This document shows, piece after piece, positions 60,174 through 64,000 of a stretch of 64,000 nucleotides of DNA. The DNA is taken from positions 186,001 to 250,000 of the forward strand of contig NZ_FOKA01000004.1 of NCBI RefSeq assembly GCF_900111925.1, written 5' to 3'. The stretch's first letter is position 1; every line of letters starts with the position of its first letter. The position numbers were made by a program, and so were the translations under genes. The notes below the pieces were generated by a model that saw nothing but the letters and a program-made list of their open reading frames with translations, was not told the origin of the DNA and ran no database searches. Origin of the DNA: Cellulomonas marina (GTDB lineage: Bacteria; Actinomycetota; Actinomycetes; Actinomycetales; Cellulomonadaceae).

Positions 60174-60179
60174 ACCGCC

Positions 60180-61064
60180 ATGACGCAGACGACCACCGGC
60201 ACCGGCACCACCGCTGGCGCCCGCGCCCACGCACGGGCGCAGGAGGGCTCGCCCGAGGGCCTCGCCGTCGCCGAGCGTCCCTGGCTGCCCGCGCGCACCG
60301 CCCCGCTCGACGGGCCGGACGCGATCGTCGGCGGCCTGCCCGACGGCGTGACACCCGACGACCTCGTCTGGGCCGAGCGCGTCGCCGCCGGCGGCTACAC
60401 CCACCGCGAGGTGGCCCGCGGCACGCACGTCCGGCTCACCGACGTCACCGGCGACGCCTGCGCCTCGGTCCTGCTGTTCCACGCCGGCCACAGCCACGAG
60501 CGGCTCAACGTGGCCGACACCGTCAAGGTGCAGTGGCAGGTCTACCCCCGCGTCGGGTACCTGCTGCTGTCGGACCAGGGGCGCGTGCTGGCCAGCGTCG
60601 TCGACGACACCTCCGGCCGCCACGACGCCGTCTTCGGCACCTCGACCGCGGCCCGCAACGTCGATCGCTACGGCGACGGCAGCCCCCAGGGCCGCTCCCC
60701 CGCCGGCCGCGAGCTGCTGGTCCTCGCCGCCGCCAAGCACGGGCTGACCCGCCGCGACGTCGCACCCTGCGTCTCCTTCTTCCAGGGCGTGCGCGTCGAC
60801 GACGAGGGCGTCGGCCGGTTCGAGGGCTCCGCCGGGGCCGGCGCGAGCCTCGTCCTGCGCGCCGAGCTGCCGCTGGTCCTCCTCGTCGCGAACACCGCCC
60901 ACCCGCTGGACCCGCGACCGGCGTGGACGTGCGGCCCGCTGGAGGTCACCGCCTGGCGCGGCGCCCCGACGACCCCCGACGACCCGCGGTGGCACGCCAC
61001 CCCCGAGGGCCGCCGCGCCTTCGCGAACACCGCCGACCACCTCACCGCCCGGGGGATCGCATGA
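60180..61064 (+). CDS. Urea amidolyase-associated protein UAAP1 (DUF1989)
   Basis: A 294-aa member of DUF1989. A Thr/Ala/Gly-rich tail (about 1-28) precedes GGYTHREVARGTHVRLTDVTGDACASVLLFHAG and YGDGSPQGRSPAGRELL. DUF1989 proteins are found as a pair next to urea carboxylase; recent work links such operons to guanidine breakdown, where they help form carboxyguanidine deiminase. The ATG at 60180 is preceded by a hairpin that masks its ribosome site. It overlaps UAAP2 by ATGA. First gene of the operon. Confidence 0.9.
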   Translation: MTQTTTGTGTTAGARAHARAQEGSPEGLAVAERPWLPARTAPLDGPDAIVGGLPDGVTPDDLVWAERVAAGGYTHREVARGTHVRLTDVTGDACASVLLFHAGHSHERLNVADTVKVQWQVYPRVGYLLLSDQGRVLASVVDDTSGRHDAVFGTSTAARNVDRYGDGSPQGRSPAGRELLVLAAAKHGLTRRDVAPCVSFFQGVRVDDEGVGRFEGSAGAGASLVLRAELPLVLLVANTAHPLDPRPAWTCGPLEVTAWRGAPTTPDDPRWHATPEGRRAFANTADHLTARGIA

Positions 61065-61762
61065 GCACGACGACGAGCACCACGACGAGCAGCCGGACGA
61101 GCACGGGCACCGCCCACCGCTTCGGCCGCGAGCTCCACCGCGAGACGGTCGCACCGCGCGCCCCCTGGTCCTGGACGCTCCGCGCCGGCCAGGTCCTCAC
61201 CATCACCGACGTCGACGGCAACCAGGCCGTGGACTTCCTCGCCTACGACGCCCATGACACCGCGAACGCCTACAGCGCGCAGGCCACGCTGCAGGCGCAG
61301 GGCTCGGTCTTCCTCACGCTCGGGTCCGTCCTGCGCAGCGCGGAGGGCGACGCGCTGCTGACGGTCGTCGCCGACGACGTGGACCGCCACGACACCCTCG
61401 GCGGCGCGTGCTCGAAGGAGTCGAACACGCTGCGCTACGGCCACCACACCTGGGCGCAGCACGCCTGCGCGGACAACTTCCTCGCGGAGCTGTCCCGGTA
61501 CGGGATGGGCAAGCGCGACCAGGTGAGCAACGTCAACTGGTTCATGAACGTCCCCGTCGACCCGGACGGCGCGCTCGGCATCGTCGACGGCATCTCGGCG
61601 CCCGGGTTGTCCGTGAGCATCCGGGCCGAGCGCGACGTGCTCGTCGTCGTGTCGAACTGCCCGCAGGTCAACAACCCCTGCAACGGCTTCGACCCGAGCC
61701 GCGCGGAGATGACCGTGTGGTCCGGCGACGCCGGTACCGAGGCCGAGGAGGCCGACGCGTGA
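61061..61762 (+). CDS. Urea amidolyase-associated protein UAAP2 (DUF1989)
   Basis: A 233-aa DUF1989 protein, partner of UAAP1. After a Thr/Ser tail come LRAGQVLTITDVDGNQAVDFLAYDAHDTANAYSAQAT and GGACSKESNTLRYG, with Cys/His/Asp residues that would suit a metal or catalytic site, and NVNWFMNVPVDPDGALGIVDGISAPG near the end. It overlaps UAAP1 by ATGA and urea carboxylase by GTGA. In guanidine-utilising bacteria this pair forms the deiminase that makes allophanate. Confidence 0.9.
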   Translation: MSTTTSTTTSSRTSTGTAHRFGRELHRETVAPRAPWSWTLRAGQVLTITDVDGNQAVDFLAYDAHDTANAYSAQATLQAQGSVFLTLGSVLRSAEGDALLTVVADDVDRHDTLGGACSKESNTLRYGHHTWAQHACADNFLAELSRYGMGKRDQVSNVNWFMNVPVDPDGALGIVDGISAPGLSVSIRAERDVLVVVSNCPQVNNPCNGFDPSRAEMTVWSGDAGTEAEEADA

Positions 61763-64000
61763 GCGGCGCACGCTTCGACACCCTCCTCGTCGCCAACCGC
61801 GGCGAGATCGCGGTCCGCATCCTGCGCTCCGCGCGCGAGCTCGGCCTGCGCACGGTCGCCGTCTTCTCCGAGGCGGACCGCGGCGCCCTGCACACCGAGC
61901 TCGCCGACGAGGCCGTCCTCCTCGGACCCGCCCCCGCGGCGGAGAGCTACCTGCGCATCGACGCCGTCGTGCGGGCAGCGCTGGCCACCGGGGCCGGCGC
62001 GGTCCACCCCGGGTACGGCTTCCTGTCCGAGAACGCCGCCTTCGCGCGGGCCTGCGGGGCCGCCGGGCTCGTCTTCGTCGGCCCGACCCCCGAGCAGCTG
62101 GAGGTGTTCGGCGCCAAGCACACCGCGCGCGACGCCGCGCAGGCCGCGGGCGTCCCCCTGCTCCCCGGCACCGGTCTGCTGGAGACGCTCGACGAGGCCG
62201 TCGCCGCCGCGGAGGCCATCGGCTTCCCGGTCATGCTCAAGGCCACGGCCGGCGGCGGCGGCATCGGCATGCGCGCGTGCCACTCCGCCGACGAGCTCCG
62301 CGCCGCCTGGGACGACGTCCGGCGCCTGGCCGGCGCCGCCTTCTCCTCCAGCGGTGTCTTCCTCGAGCGGCTCGTCACGCGCGCCCGGCACGTCGAGGTG
62401 CAGGTCTTCGGCGACGGCGGGGGCCGCGTCGTCACCCTCGGCGACCGCGACTGCTCCCTCCAGCGCCGCAACCAGAAGGTCGTCGAGGAGACCCCGACGC
62501 CCGGTCTGCCGGACGCCGTCCGCCGCCGCATCACGGACGCCGCCCGGGACCTGTGCGCCTCCGTCGGCTACCGCTCCGCCGGCACGGTGGAGTACGTCTA
62601 CGACCCCGACCGCCAGGAGGCCGCCTTCCTCGAGGTCAACACCCGCCTCCAGGTCGAGCACCCCGTCACCGAGGCCACGCACGGCGTCGACCTCGTCGCC
62701 TGGATGCTGCGCCTGGCCCAGGGCGAGACGGCCGTGCTCGACGAGGCCCCCGCCGCCCCGACCGGCGCCGCCGTCGAGGCGCGCGTCTACGCCGAGAACA
62801 CCGACCTCGGCGGCGTGCCGAGCGCCGGCACGGTGACGCACCTCGCCCTGCCCGACGACGTGCGCGTCGACACCTGGCTCGAGGTCGGCGCCGAGGTCAG
62901 CACCCACTACGACCCGCTGCTGGCCAAGGTCGTCGCGCACGGCCCGGACCGCGCGACGGCGTGGGCCGCCCTCGCCGACGCGCTGGCCCGCACCCGCGTC
63001 GACGGCGTCGCGACGAACCTCGGCCTGCTGCGGACCGTCGCGCAGGACCCGGACGTCGCCGCCGCCGCGCACTCGACCCGCACCCTTGACGGCCTCACCG
63101 ACGCCACCCCCCGGTTCGAGGTCCTGCGTCCGGGGATGCTCACCACGGTCCAGGACCTGCCCGGCCGCGTCGGGCTCTGGCCCGTCGGCATCCCGCCGTC
63201 GGGGCCGATGGACTCCCTGTCCTTCGCGGCCGGCAACCGCGCGCTCGGCAACGCGCCGGGCGCCCCGGGGCTGGAGTGCACGATGACCGGCCCGTCGCTG
63301 CGGTTCCACACCGCCGCGCGGGTCCTCGTCGCCGGCGCCCCCGCTCCGGTGGACGTCGACGGCACGCCCGTGCCGCAGTGGGAGCCCGTCCCGGTCCCCG
63401 CCGGCGGCGTGCTGACCATCGGCACGACGACGGCCGGCATGCGCACGTACCTGCTCGTCGAGGGCGGCCTGGACGTCGTGCCCGTACTCGGCTCGGCCAG
63501 CACGTTCGACCTCGGCGGCATGGGCGGCGTCACCGGGCGCGCGCTGCGCCCTGGCGACCTCGTCCCGCTGGCCACCCCGGCCGTCCCCCAGGACGTGCGC
63601 GCGGTGCCCGACGAGGAGCGCCCGACGATCGGCAACCACTGGGAGGTCGCCGCCCTCGAGGGGCCGCACGCCGCCCCCGAGTTCTTCCTCCCCGAGGACG
63701 TCGAGGCGTTCTACGCCGCGGACTGGGAGGTGCACTTCAACTCGGCGCGCACGGGCGTCCGGCTCACCGGCCCGCGGCCGCGCTGGGCCCGCCCGGACGG
63801 CGGCGAGGCCGGCCTGCACCCCTCGAACATCCACGACACGCCCTACGCGGTCGGCGCGGTCGACTACACCGGCGACCTGCCGATCCTCCTGGGCCCCGAC
63901 GGCCCCAGCCTGGGCGGCTTCACGTGCCCGGCCACGGTCGCCAGCGGGCACCTGTGGAAGCTCGGCCAGCTCCGCCCCGGCGACACCGTGCGCTTCGTTC
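61759..64000 (+). CDS. uca: Urea carboxylase / guanidine carboxylase (C-terminus cut by window edge)
   Basis: The first 747 codons of a biotin-dependent carboxylase. The biotin carboxylase part (about 1-450) has LLVANRGEIAVRILRSARELG, KATAGGGGIGMR (glycine-rich loop) and FLEVNTRLQVEHPVTEATHG (active-site Arg region). From about 450, FEVLRPGMLTTVQDLPGRVG and PPSGPMDSLSFAAGNRALGN begin the AHS2/KipA carboxyltransferase. The KipI and biotinyl domains lie beyond the window. It carboxylates urea (or guanidine) to allophanate (or carboxyguanidine). The GTG start overlaps UAAP2 by GTGA. The neighbouring UAAP pair favours guanidine as the natural substrate. No allophanate hydrolase gene is seen yet. 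Confidence 0.95.
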   Translation, partial: MSGARFDTLLVANRGEIAVRILRSARELGLRTVAVFSEADRGALHTELADEAVLLGPAPAAESYLRIDAVVRAALATGAGAVHPGYGFLSENAAFARACGAAGLVFVGPTPEQLEVFGAKHTARDAAQAAGVPLLPGTGLLETLDEAVAAAEAIGFPVMLKATAGGGGIGMRACHSADELRAAWDDVRRLAGAAFSSSGVFLERLVTRARHVEVQVFGDGGGRVVTLGDRDCSLQRRNQKVVEETPTPGLPDAVRRRITDAARDLCASVGYRSAGTVEYVYDPDRQEAAFLEVNTRLQVEHPVTEATHGVDLVAWMLRLAQGETAVLDEAPAAPTGAAVEARVYAENTDLGGVPSAGTVTHLALPDDVRVDTWLEVGAEVSTHYDPLLAKVVAHGPDRATAWAALADALARTRVDGVATNLGLLRTVAQDPDVAAAAHSTRTLDGLTDATPRFEVLRPGMLTTVQDLPGRVGLWPVGIPPSGPMDSLSFAAGNRALGNAPGAPGLECTMTGPSLRFHTAARVLVAGAPAPVDVDGTPVPQWEPVPVPAGGVLTIGTTTAGMRTYLLVEGGLDVVPVLGSASTFDLGGMGGVTGRALRPGDLVPLATPAVPQDVRAVPDEERPTIGNHWEVAALEGPHAAPEFFLPEDVEAFYAADWEVHFNSARTGVRLTGPRPRWARPDGGEAGLHPSNIHDTPYAVGAVDYTGDLPILLGPDGPSLGGFTCPATVASGHLWKLGQLRPGDTVRFV

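Larger units (their letters stand above)
59693..60179. other. Long divergent regulatory region
   Basis: 487 bp between the lipoprotein gene and UAAP1. Besides the GlnR-like box and the hairpin listed separately, I see no gene. A plus-strand reading near 59926-59980 gives QVNGFVRHGRFRSVADLG, reminiscent of a helix-hairpin-helix piece, but has no start or domain context. Confidence 0.5.

Noticed and set aside
59985..60179. An upstream extension of UAAP1 to 59985
   Set aside because: The extension has no family similarity, and would place the GlnR-like box and hairpin inside the coding region; the ATG at 60180 has a proper ribosome site.
60000..60179. Guanidine-I/II/III riboswitch before UAAP1
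   Set aside because: None of the conserved blocks (for example the paired ACGR loops of guanidine-II) is present; the hairpin loop is ACCG.

Overview
The window is very GC-rich (roughly 70-75% by eye), densely packed, and full of GTG starts and ATGA/GTGA start-stop overlaps. The gene families (F420-type PPOX enzyme, LAxTG surface protein, YkoCDEF-type ECF transporter, M6 immune-inhibitor-A protease, many TetR/LacI regulators and glycosidases) point to an actinomycete, probably Micrococcales near Cellulomonadaceae/Promicromonosporaceae. The exact genus is inference. No tRNA, rRNA, CRISPR array, integrase or intact insertion sequence was seen.

Left part (1-26 kb): two tandem TetR paralogues (the outer one cut by the window edge), an S4 RNA-binding protein, an aldo/keto reductase, a GAF-GGDEF-GAF-EAL cyclic-di-GMP protein, a GH26-like lipoprotein, an M6 secreted protease, an MFS drug exporter, a glycine-rich LAxTG-anchored surface protein, a PPOX enzyme, an S33 peptidase, a PRC-barrel/DUF2382 stress protein, several secreted or hypothetical proteins, a MOSC gene broken by one in-frame amber codon, an intact MOSC gene, a membrane-anchored protein with an HExxH motif, and a DHFR-like reductase.

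Middle (26-33 kb): a TPP riboswitch leads a four-gene ykoF-E-D-C operon, an ECF importer for a thiamine precursor. It faces an ABC exporter co-transcribed with a tiny helix-turn-helix regulator. That regulator's promoter carries two matching palindromes lying exactly on its -35 and -10 boxes.

33-47 kb is a glycan locus: a DUF5107/TPR protein, a GH35 beta-galactosidase and a clan GH-A glycosidase form one overlapping operon, divergent from an AraC regulator. Next come an SPFH/flotillin protein, two overlapping LacI regulators and what looks like only the first ~57 codons of a GH127 gene. The LacI frame runs without a stop through that remnant, which suggests a deletion. A quinone oxidoreductase and its divergent TetR regulator share two identical-type operators.

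47-52 kb: a sodium:solute symporter, a TetR, an XRE/MmyB-type regulator and a divergent SDR. 52.0-58.7 kb is a four-gene defence cassette on the minus strand: type III-like Res, Mod, a 79-aa unknown and a DUF3800 protein, joined almost without gaps. The Mod specificity region is visibly AT-richer than all around it. A lipoprotein and two low-information intergenic stretches follow. The right edge holds the start of a urea/guanidine-type operon: UAAP1, UAAP2 and urea carboxylase (cut by the window), with an RBS-masking hairpin and a GlnR-like box upstream.
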